This document shows, one piece after another, positions 6,735 to 13,677 of a DNA stretch of 21,933 bases. The stretch lies in contig JAXDLH010000499.1 in NCBI GenBank assembly GCA_034666705.1, positions 1 through 21,933 of the forward strand. The letters are read 5' to 3'. A program made the position numbers and the translations under genes. A model generated the notes under the pieces. It was not told the DNA's origin. It saw nothing but the letters and a program-made list of their open reading frames with translations, and did no database searches. The stretch's first letter is position 1. The number at the start of each line of letters is the position of its first letter. The DNA is from JAXDLH01 sp034666705 (GTDB lineage Bacteria; Chloroflexota; UBA6077; SHYK01).

Positions 6735-9434
6735 CTAGCTAATGAGGGAGTGAATATGTTCGTCGAGTTTGGCGAGCCGCTCGCGCAGCGACGCGACCTT
6801 GTCACGCTCGCGTACCACCACGTCCGGTCGTGCCTTCTCGACGAAGCCTGGTCGCGCCAGCAGTCCCTCGGCGCGGTCGATCTCGGCGGTAACCTCAGCC
6901 TGCTCCCGCTGGAGGCGCGCAAGCTCCTGCGCGACGTCCATCAACCCCGCAAGCGGGATGTACACCGTGACTCCGCCGGCCACGATCGTGACCGCGTGCT
7001 CGATCGGCGCGTCGAGTCTGCTGACAACCTCGACGGGCCGCAACCGGCAGCCGGGGAGGTCCCCGATAATGGCGGCGACGCTGCGCATGACGTCAACGTC
7101 GTCGCCGGCAACGATGGTCGCCGGCACCCAGCGCCCCGGATCCACGCGATACTCGGCGCGCAAGTTGCGCACGCCGCGCACGATCTCGAAGACGGCATCC
7201 ATCTGCGCTTCCGCGGTTGCGTCACGCGCGCTGGTCTCGGCCGGCCAGGGCGCGATCACAATGGAGGGCGAGGGGCGCACGCCGTTGACGTCTGCGGTCG
7301 AGAGGAGCGTCTGCCACAACTCCTCGGTCACGAATGGCATCATCGGATGCAAAAGACGCAAAGTGTGCTCGAAGACCCACGCCAGGTTCGTGCGGATGCC
7401 GTCGCGTGTCGCCTCGTCTGGTGCCTCGCGCAGCTCGATCTTCGCGATCTCGACGTACCAGTCGCAGAACTCAGCCCACAAGAAGTCGTGGACCGTACGC
7501 GCGGCCTCGCCGAGCTGGAAATCGCGCAGCAGCCGCGTCGTTTCCGCCGTTACAGCGTTCGCCCGGCTCACAATCCAGCGGTCGGCCGTCCCTTCGGCCC
7601 CTGGGGCCGTCGCGAGTAGCGCCATAGGATCGCGGAATGGCCATCGCTCCACGTTGCTCATGACGAAGCGCCCGGCGTTCCAGAGCTTGTTGACGAAGTT
7701 CCGGTTGGACTCGAGTCGCTCGTTCGAGATTTGCGTGTCATTGCCGGGGGTGGTGCCGCTGACCAGCGAGATGCGCAGCGCGTCGGTGCCGAAGTCCTCG
7801 ATCAACTCGAGTGGGTTCAACACATTGCCCTTCACCTTGCTCATCTTCTCGCGGCCAACGCGGATCAGGCCGTGGAGGTAGACGGTCTCGAATGGGACCT
7901 CCCCGGTCATCTCGAGCCCCATCATGATCATGCGTGCTACCCAGAAGAAGAGGATGTCGTAGCCGGTCTCCATCACCGAGGTTGGGTAAAAGCGCCGCAG
8001 ATCGTCGGCGTCGTCGGGCCAGCCGAGGGTCGAGAACGGCCAGAGGCCAGATGAGAACCAGGTGTCGAGCACGTCCGGGTCCTGCGCGAGCTGGGTCGAG
8101 CCGCACTCCGGGCAGGCCATGGGGTCCTCGACTGCCGCGAACACGTGGCCGTTCGCACACGTCCAGACAGGAATGCGATGGCCCCACCAGAGCTGGCGGG
8201 AGATGCACCAGTCGCGGATATTCTCCATCCAGTTGTAGTAGACCTTGGCGAACCGCTCCGGGATGATCTCGATGCGGCCATCCCGCACTGCATCGAGCGC
8301 GGCCGCCGCGAGGGGCGCGATCCGCACGTACCATTGCTCGGAAACAAGCGGCTCCACGATCGTTTTGCAGCGGTCGCAATGTCCGACCTGGTGTGCGTGC
8401 TCCTCCTGCTTCACCAGATAGCCGCGCTCGCGCAGCTCTTCCACGAATGCGGGGCGGGCTTCCTTGACGGTCATCCCCTGGTAGTGCCCGGCGTTCTCGT
8501 TCATCTTGCCGTCGAGACCCATGACGAGGATCGTCGGCAGCTTGTGCCGTTGGCCGATCTCGAAGTCGGTTGGATCATGGCCGGGCGTCACCTTCACGGC
8601 GCCGGTACCGAACTCGAGCGAGACGACGTCGTCCGCCACGATCGGGACTCGGCGGTCGGCGACCGGCACGATGGCGCGACGGCCGACCACGTCGGTGTAG
8701 CGTGGGTCGTCCGGATGGACCGCGATCCCGGTGTCCGCAAGGATGGTTTCCGGCCGCGTCGTGGCGATCTGGATGTGGCGGGTCTCGGTCTCGCCCGCGA
8801 GCGGCTCGAGCGGGTAGCGCACGTACGTAAGTTGGCCCGGCTCCTCCTCGTGCACCACTTCGAGGTCCGAGAGCGCGGTGGCACAGCGTGGGCACCAGTT
8901 GGTGATGCGGGCACCCCGGTAGATCAGCCCCTTCTCGTAGAGGCGGACGAACGCGGTCCGCACCGCCCGCGAGGGGCCAGGGTCCATGGTGAACCGCTCT
9001 CGGTCCCAGTCGACCGAAACGCCGAGCACGTGGTGCTGGTGGCCAATCGCCTCGCCGTAGCGCTCCATCCAGTCCCACATGCGCTCCAGGAACTTCTCGC
9101 GACCGAGGTCGTGGCGCGTCTTGCCTTCGGCTGCCAGTTCCCGCTCGACGACGAGTTGGCCGGCAATGCCGGCATGGTCGCGGCCGGGCAGCCAGAGGGT
9201 GGCGTCGCCCATCATGCGGTGCCACCGGACGAGCAGGTCCTGGATAGAGGCCGTGAGCGCGTGGCCCAGATGCAGCTCGCCCGTGACGTTTGGCGGGGGC
9301 ATGATGACGCAGAACGTCGGCTTTGCCGGGTCAGGGTCAGGCTTGAAATACCCCGCGGCCACCCAGCGCTGGTACCAGCGCTCCTCGACCTCCTTCGGGT
9401 CGTATGCCTTGGCCATGTCGCGGCGTTCCACCAT
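6735..9434 (-). CDS. valS: Valyl-tRNA synthetase
   Basis: Class Ia enzyme of 899 residues that charges tRNA-Val in the cytosol, full length for the family. The HIGH-type motif is HLGH at 55-58 within PPPNVTGELHLGHAL. The KMSKS-type motif is KMSKV at 530-534. The editing (CP1) domain at about 200-345 shows TTRPET and GTGAVKVTPGHDPTD. Cysteine pairs at 181/184, 353/356 and 441/444, plus C426, suggest zinc knuckles. The helical anticodon-binding domain is followed by the C-terminal coiled coil typical of ValRS (about 825-899, LARLQREQAEVTAEIDRAEG). Where ValRS usually has GTDHAGIATQ, this protein has GRDHAGIAGQ. ATG 9434 is preceded by AGAGG; an ATG six codons later is the alternative. It follows sucD by 30 bases, so co-transcription with sucCD is likely. 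No T-box leader is present. Confidence 0.97.
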   Translation of the reverse strand: MVERRDMAKAYDPKEVEERWYQRWVAAGYFKPDPDPAKPTFCVIMPPPNVTGELHLGHALTASIQDLLVRWHRMMGDATLWLPGRDHAGIAGQLVVERELAAEGKTRHDLGREKFLERMWDWMERYGEAIGHQHHVLGVSVDWDRERFTMDPGPSRAVRTAFVRLYEKGLIYRGARITNWCPRCATALSDLEVVHEEEPGQLTYVRYPLEPLAGETETRHIQIATTRPETILADTGIAVHPDDPRYTDVVGRRAIVPVADRRVPIVADDVVSLEFGTGAVKVTPGHDPTDFEIGQRHKLPTILVMGLDGKMNENAGHYQGMTVKEARPAFVEELRERGYLVKQEEHAHQVGHCDRCKTIVEPLVSEQWYVRIAPLAAAALDAVRDGRIEIIPERFAKVYYNWMENIRDWCISRQLWWGHRIPVWTCANGHVFAAVEDPMACPECGSTQLAQDPDVLDTWFSSGLWPFSTLGWPDDADDLRRFYPTSVMETGYDILFFWVARMIMMGLEMTGEVPFETVYLHGLIRVGREKMSKVKGNVLNPLELIEDFGTDALRISLVSGTTPGNDTQISNERLESNRNFVNKLWNAGRFVMSNVERWPFRDPMALLATAPGAEGTADRWIVSRANAVTAETTRLLRDFQLGEAARTVHDFLWAEFCDWYVEIAKIELREAPDEATRDGIRTNLAWVFEHTLRLLHPMMPFVTEELWQTLLSTADVNGVRPSPSIVIAPWPAETSARDATAEAQMDAVFEIVRGVRNLRAEYRVDPGRWVPATIVAGDDVDVMRSVAAIIGDLPGCRLRPVEVVSRLDAPIEHAVTIVAGGVTVYIPLAGLMDVAQELARLQREQAEVTAEIDRAEGLLARPGFVEKARPDVVVRERDKVASLRERLAKLDEHIHSLIS

Positions 9435-9464
9435 TACGTACTGCCTCTTTACCTGGTTGGGCTG

Positions 9465-10337
9465 CTACGCCTTGACCAGCCCCTGCACGATGTGCACGAC
9501 CTCATCCAACGTATCGCCCACCTGCACGCCCACTGCCTTGAAGGCGTCGACCTTGCCCTGTGGCGTGCCAGTGTTGCCGGAGATGATCGCTCCCGCATGG
9601 CCCATGCGCTTGCCGGGTGGCGCCGAGCGACCCGAGATGAACGACACGACCGGCTTGGGGTAACCGCTGCCGATCAGCTCGGCGGCCATCTCCTCGTCGG
9701 CGCCGCCGATCTCGCCGATGAGGATCACGGCGCAGGTATCCGGGTCGTCGCGGAATAGCTCGAGCACGTCGGTGAACGTCGTGCCGATGACCGGGTCGCC
9801 GCCGATGCCCACGCACGTCGAGACGCCGAGGCCGTTTTCGGTTAACAGATTGACGACCTCGTAAGTGAGGGTGCCGCTGCGCGAGACGACGCCCACGCAT
9901 CCCTCGCGGAAGATATCCGCGGGCATGATGCCCACCTTCGACTGGCCGGGCGTCATGACGCCGGGACAGTTCGGCCCGATCACGCGCACGCCGCGCTCGC
10001 CGGCGAAGCGCACGGCACGGATCGCATCCAGCGTCGGCAGCCCCTCGGTAATGCAGATGACGAGCTCGCTGCCCGCATCGACGCACTCGCAGATCGAGTC
10101 GCCCGCGAATGGCGGGGGAACAAAGATGATCGCCGTGTTCGCGCCGTGCTGCTGCACGGCCTCGTGCACGGTATCGAGAATCGGGAGCCCATCGAGATCC
10201 TGGCCGCCGCGGCCGGGCGTGACCCCCGCGACGACGTTCGTGCCGTACTCGCGCATGTAGCCGGTGTGCCGGGCGCCCTCCTGCCCGGTCGCGCCGGTGA
10301 CGACAACGCGGGTGTGCGAGTCGACGAGAATTGCCAT
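9465..10337 (-). CDS. sucD: Succinate-CoA ligase, alpha subunit
   Basis: Alpha subunit of succinyl-CoA synthetase, interconverting succinyl-CoA and succinate with formation of ATP or GTP in the TCA cycle. At 290 residues it is the usual length. The N-terminal CoA-binding Rossmann domain shows VTGATGQEG (13-21). GPNCPG is at 121-126. The ligase domain contains GIGGDPVIGT and the phosphorylated histidine His247 in KRMGHAGAI. Its ATG overlaps the sucC stop in the sequence TGATG, so the subunits are translationally coupled, as expected for a heterotetramer. valS follows after 30 bases. Confidence 0.97.
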   Translation of the reverse strand: MAILVDSHTRVVVTGATGQEGARHTGYMREYGTNVVAGVTPGRGGQDLDGLPILDTVHEAVQQHGANTAIIFVPPPFAGDSICECVDAGSELVICITEGLPTLDAIRAVRFAGERGVRVIGPNCPGVMTPGQSKVGIMPADIFREGCVGVVSRSGTLTYEVVNLLTENGLGVSTCVGIGGDPVIGTTFTDVLELFRDDPDTCAVILIGEIGGADEEMAAELIGSGYPKPVVSFISGRSAPPGKRMGHAGAIISGNTGTPQGKVDAFKAVGVQVGDTLDEVVHIVQGLVKA

Positions 10338-11473
10338 CAGCGTCCCCTCGCCAGTTCGATGATCTTCTCTGCGGCCTCGACCGGTCCTGACGCGGCCACC
10401 AGGTTCGAGCCTTCGAGCAGTTTGCGACCCTCCTCGGCCAGCGTGCCCTCCATGCGGACGACGATAGGGACCTTGATGTCCATGGTCGACGTACCGGCAA
10501 GGATGCCCTTCGCCACCTCATCGCCGCGAGTGATGCCCCCGAAGATGTTGAACAGAATTCCCTTCACATTCGGATCCATCAATACGATCTCGATCGCCTC
10601 GCGCACACTCTCGGCACGCGCGCCGCCGCCGATGTCGAGGAAGTTAGCCGGCCTGCCGCCGGCGCGCGTCACGAGGTCCAGGGTGGTCATCACCAGGCCG
10701 GCGCCGTTGCCGATGATGCCGATGTCGCCGTCGAGCCGCACGTATGTCACGCCGCGGCGGTGCGCCTCGGCCTCGATCGGGTCCTCCTCGGACTCCTCGC
10801 GGTACTGCGCGAGGTCCTTCTGGCGGAACAGCGCATTATCGTCGACGTCGAACTTGGCGTCAGCCGCCATCACCTTGCCATCGCCGGTGATGACCAACGG
10901 GTTGATCTCGACCAGCGAAGCGTCGGCCGCGACGAGGATCTCGTAGACCTTGCGGGCGATGGGCGCGATGCCGCGATGTGCGGTTGGGTCGAAGCCAGCG
11001 GCGGTCATGAACTGCCGCAGCTGGAAGTCGAATGGACCGTACGCGGTGTCGATCGGCGCCTTCGCGATTGCGTCGGGCGTCTCCTCGGCGACCTGCTCGA
11101 TCTCGACGCCACCCTCAGCGCTGCCGATCATGATGGGGCGCTTCGTCATGCGGTCAATCGTGGCCGAGAGGTAGTACTCGGTCTTGATGTCGAGCGGTTC
11201 TTCCACCAGCGCGCGCTTGACCACGAGCCCTTTGAACGTGCGGCCGAGCATCCACTCGGCATACTCACGCGCCTCGGCCGGGGTGTTCACCACCTTGACG
11301 AACCCGCCCTTGCCGCGGCCGCCGGCATGCACCTGCGCCTTGACCACCACGCGCCCACCGAGTCGCTCGGCGGCGGCCGCGGCCTGCTCAGGCGTCTCCG
11401 CGACCTGGCCTCGAGGGACAGGGATACCATGCCGCGCGAAGATCTCCTTCGCCTGGTACTCGTACAGCTTCAC
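10337..11473 (-). CDS. sucC: Succinate-CoA ligase, ADP-forming-type beta subunit
   Basis: Nucleotide-binding beta subunit partnering SucD. The 378-residue protein begins with MKLYEYQAKEIFARHGIPVP and has an ATP-grasp fold. VVVKAQVHAGGRGKGGFVKV is the nucleotide-binding strand-loop. LVEINPLVITGDGKVMAADAKF provides metal and substrate residues. The C-terminal flavodoxin-like part shows NFLDIGGGA and GILFNIFGGITRGDEVA. The start is GTG 11473 with GAGGTGG just upstream. Whether it prefers ADP or GDP cannot be read from sequence by eye. The upstream gene encodes a HIT hydrolase 68 bases away. Confidence 0.97.
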   Translation of the reverse strand: MKLYEYQAKEIFARHGIPVPRGQVAETPEQAAAAAERLGGRVVVKAQVHAGGRGKGGFVKVVNTPAEAREYAEWMLGRTFKGLVVKRALVEEPLDIKTEYYLSATIDRMTKRPIMIGSAEGGVEIEQVAEETPDAIAKAPIDTAYGPFDFQLRQFMTAAGFDPTAHRGIAPIARKVYEILVAADASLVEINPLVITGDGKVMAADAKFDVDDNALFRQKDLAQYREESEEDPIEAEAHRRGVTYVRLDGDIGIIGNGAGLVMTTLDLVTRAGGRPANFLDIGGGARAESVREAIEIVLMDPNVKGILFNIFGGITRGDEVAKGILAGTSTMDIKVPIVVRMEGTLAEEGRKLLEGSNLVAASGPVEAAEKIIELARGR

Positions 11474-11541
11474 GCGCCCACCTCACCGAAAATACGGGCA
11501 AACAGAAAATGGTAGCACAGTGGCGAGCCTGCCCGACGTGG

Positions 11542-11883
11542 TCAGGCCAGCGGACCGGGGAGCGCCTTGCCGCCGAGCAGATGCACGTGCAGATGGTCGA
11601 CCGTCTGGCCCGCATTCCGACCCTGGTTGACGATGAGCCGGTAGCCGCCGGCCTCGATACCCTCCTGGCGCGCCAGCTCCGCTGCGACGCGGATCAGTCG
11701 GCCCGCGACCGCCTCTGTTTCCGCAGTTACCTCGGCCGCTCCACCGATATGCTGGTCCGGGATGACGAGAACGTGGGTCGGGGCTTGTGGGTTGATGTCC
11801 CGAAAGGCGGTCACGCCATCGCCTTTGAAGACCACGGTCGCGGGGATCTCCCCCTGCACGATTTGACAGAACAGGCAAGCCAT
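11542..11883 (-). CDS. HIT family nucleotide hydrolase
   Basis: Small histidine-triad protein of 113 residues, likely cytosolic, hydrolysing purine nucleoside phosphoramidates or related nucleotide conjugates (Hint branch). It starts CLFCQIVQGEIPATVV, which is the family opening, and ends with the triad VDHLHVHLLGG (His97, His99, His101) that carries the nucleotidyl intermediate. ATG 11883 is chosen over upstream in-frame possibilities because it gives the normal N-terminus and has GGAAGGTG immediately upstream. The N-terminal pair of cysteines (C3, C6) is common in this branch and may bind zinc with histidines. It leads the sucC-sucD-valS group, though no functional link to them is evident. 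Confidence 0.93.
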   Translation of the reverse strand: MACLFCQIVQGEIPATVVFKGDGVTAFRDINPQAPTHVLVIPDQHIGGAAEVTAETEAVAGRLIRVAAELARQEGIEAGGYRLIVNQGRNAGQTVDHLHVHLLGGKALPGPLA

Positions 11884-11912
11884 TTTCACCTTCCGAGATA
11901 CGATGCGGCGAC

Positions 11913-11941
11913 ATGATGCTGCCGCGAAGCGATGCAATCAA
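11913..11941 (-). promoter_or_regulatory. Candidate sigma-70 promoter for the hit-sucCD-valS group
   Basis: On the minus strand TTGATT (11936-11941) and CATCAT (11913-11918) are separated by 17 bases, each matching four of six consensus positions. They lie 30-58 bases before the HIT start codon, between it and the palindromic element. The placement is sensible but the match is modest. Confidence 0.3.
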
Positions 11942-11967
11942 TGATCGCGCAGGACTCCGATGCTATT

Positions 11968-12047
11968 GTCATCCTGAGGCCGCAGCCGAAGGATTCGTAA
12001 CCTCAACGATTGGGCTACGGATCCTTCGGCTGCGGCCTCAGGATGAC
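11968..12047. repeat. Near-perfect palindromic element (32-bp arms)
   Basis: The left arm 11968-11999 begins GTCATCCTGAGGCCGCAGCC and the right arm 12016-12047 is its reverse complement with one mismatch in 32 bases. The two flank a 16-base asymmetric centre. Transcribed, it would form a very long GC-rich hairpin. It lies 66 bases after the mtaB stop and 84 bases before the HIT start. A decayed relative occurs at 6612-6687. No transposase and no clear target duplication are visible, so a REP/MITE-like non-autonomous repeat is the best description. It may also end mtaB transcription. Confidence 0.9.
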
Positions 12048-12068
12048 TCGTTCCTATACCTTCCCTCA

Positions 12069-12093
12069 GCGTTCACCGCCCGCGTTCACCGCC
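12069..12093. repeat. Short tandem direct repeat, 12-bp unit with period 13
   Basis: GCGTTCACCGCC occurs at 12069-12080 and again at 12082-12093, separated by one base. A partial third copy, GCGTTCA, is at 12104-12110. It sits just outside the mtaB stop codon, next to the palindromic element. Confidence 0.7.
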
Positions 12094-12113
12094 AAACGTC
12101 GTCGCGTTCAACC

Positions 12114-13508
12114 TCACGCTGGGCCAAGAGGCTCATCGCAGATGAAAACCTCGCCGGTCGGTGTGGGGAGCGCAACCGGGGTTTCGCAGCCCAGGAGATT
12201 CTCGGTGGACAGGGCGTTCACCCGGAGGTAGTTGTTGGTGAGGCCGGTCCAGCCCCGGAGATCGGCCGGCGTGCCTATCGGCGGCGCGATTTCCTCTTCC
12301 CACAGCACCGTCCGCGTGGTGCCGACGAAGTGTGCCCTGAACGCTGCGGCCATCTCGTCTACTGCAGCCCGTAACTCGGCGCTGCGGGCCTGCTTCACCT
12401 CCGGAGGAACCTGACCTGCCATTCGACTTGCTGCCGTGCCTCGGCGCGGCGAGTAACGGAACACGTGTACGTCGGCAAATTGCATCGTCCGGGCGAACTC
12501 GACGCTTGCAAGGTAGTCAACGTCAGTCTCGCCAGGAAACCCGACGATCATGTCCGCCGTGATCGCGACGTCTGGCATGCGACTGCGTACGCGCTCCACG
12601 AGGCGCGCGAAGTCACTGGTCGTATAGCGCCGCGACATGCGCCGCAGGGTGGCATCGCAGCCAGCCTGGAGCGGCAGGTGGAGGTGATGGCAGAGACGCG
12701 CGTCCTCAAAAAGCTCCAGGAAGCCGTCGGGCCAGTCCTGGGGCTGAATCGAGGAGATGCGGACGCGGCGAACTGTGGTCTCGGCGAGCAGGCGGCGGAC
12801 CAGCGCGGCAAGCGGCGCGCCCGGTGGTGGCAGCTCCTCGCCTCGCATCGCGTAGCGGTCGCGGCCATAGGCGCCGATCTGCACCCCGGTGAGCACGATC
12901 TCCCGGCAGCCGCGGCCGACCAACTCCTGGACCTCCTCGACGATCTGGTCCGCGGGGCGGCTCAGGCTATGGCCGCGCGCGAACGGGACGATGCAATAGG
13001 TACAGTAGTCGTCGCAGCCGTCCTGCACCTTCACGAACTGACGGACGCGTGTCTCAGGCAGCCGCAGGCGGGCATCCGGCCGCGTGGCATCGCCATCCTG
13101 ATCGTCCTCGACCGCCTGGCCGAAAGCCCAGCCCAATGCTGCGAGCTGTGGAACGAGTCGCTCCTTATCAGTTGTCACGACAAGGCCCACGCCCTCGACC
13201 CCGGCGACCTCCTGGGGAGAGATCTGCGCGTAGCACCCCGTGGCGGCGACGACCCCGGCTGGACTCTGGCGGGCAGCACGGCGGAGCATCTGCCGCGCCT
13301 GCTGGTCCGCGACGTGGGTCACCGTGCATGTATTCACGACGGTGAGGTCCGCGGGCTCGCCAAACGGCACGAGATCCACGCCTTCCCGCGCGAGCTCAAC
13401 CTGGATGCGGTAGCTCTCAGCCTGATTCAGCTTGCACCCGAGCGTGGCGATCGAGGCGGTACGAATGCGTCGCGGCGCGCTCGAAGGCACCGTCATGAAG
13501 TTGAGCAC
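12114..13508 (-). CDS. mtaB: tRNA (N6-threonylcarbamoyladenosine-37) methylthiotransferase MtaB
   Basis: Radical-SAM enzyme of the MiaB/RimO group that adds a methylthio group to t6A37 of ANN-decoding tRNAs. The 464-residue protein has the N-terminal UPF0004 domain with Cys25 (TLGCKLNQAES), Cys61 (VVNTCTVT) and Cys92 (ATGCYAQ), which bind one iron-sulfur cluster. The radical-SAM CxxxCxxC is at 165/169/172 (CDDYCTYCIVPFARG). The C-terminal region ending GEVFICDE is consistent with a TRAM domain. GCKLNQAE, VNTCTVTHVAD and SRP in ARGHSLSRP favour MtaB over MiaB or RimO. Start GTG 13508 has GAGGAA upstream; ATG 13496 is possible but lacks a ribosome site. It follows the yfhO-like gene by 169 bases. 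Confidence 0.93.
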   Translation of the reverse strand: MLNFMTVPSSAPRRIRTASIATLGCKLNQAESYRIQVELAREGVDLVPFGEPADLTVVNTCTVTHVADQQARQMLRRAARQSPAGVVAATGCYAQISPQEVAGVEGVGLVVTTDKERLVPQLAALGWAFGQAVEDDQDGDATRPDARLRLPETRVRQFVKVQDGCDDYCTYCIVPFARGHSLSRPADQIVEEVQELVGRGCREIVLTGVQIGAYGRDRYAMRGEELPPPGAPLAALVRRLLAETTVRRVRISSIQPQDWPDGFLELFEDARLCHHLHLPLQAGCDATLRRMSRRYTTSDFARLVERVRSRMPDVAITADMIVGFPGETDVDYLASVEFARTMQFADVHVFRYSPRRGTAASRMAGQVPPEVKQARSAELRAAVDEMAAAFRAHFVGTTRTVLWEEEIAPPIGTPADLRGWTGLTNNYLRVNALSTENLLGCETPVALPTPTGEVFICDEPLGPA

Positions 13509-13603
13509 AGGCAGCGAGTTCCTCGAATACGATTCAGCGGAGCGTATGCAGGGGTTGCTGTCCGATGGTGGGCTTGCCTCTCGGGTGACCTATGCGTCGT
13601 TCG

Positions 13604-13621
13604 AAAAGGGCCCTCAGCCCC
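13604..13621 (-). terminator. Weak hairpin with T-run after the yfhO-like gene
   Basis: On the minus strand GGGC-TGAGG-GCCC is followed by TTTT, 57 bases after the stop of the membrane enzyme gene. The stem has only four firm pairs, so it may be inefficient and allow read-through into mtaB. Confidence 0.3.
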
Positions 13622-13677
13622 ATTGCCGCATGGGACTTCAACACCACGGTAGCCTGCGAAGCGCGGTCTTTCGGATT

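Noticed and set aside
9435..9464. T-box or other leader regulating valS
   Set aside because: Only 30 bases separate sucD from valS, too little for a T-box.
8145..9758. 537-codon open frame antisense to valS and the end of sucD
   Set aside because: The translation is Arg/Val/Asp-rich without family motifs and mirrors the codon bias of a clearly real valS on the other strand; typical of high-GC DNA.
11884..11937. 18-codon N-terminal extension of the HIT protein
   Set aside because: The sequence is basic and not family-like; the start at 11883 has a good ribosome site and gives the standard N-terminus.
12069..12110. CRISPR array
   Set aside because: Two and a half 12-base units with one-base spacing; no spacers and no cas genes.
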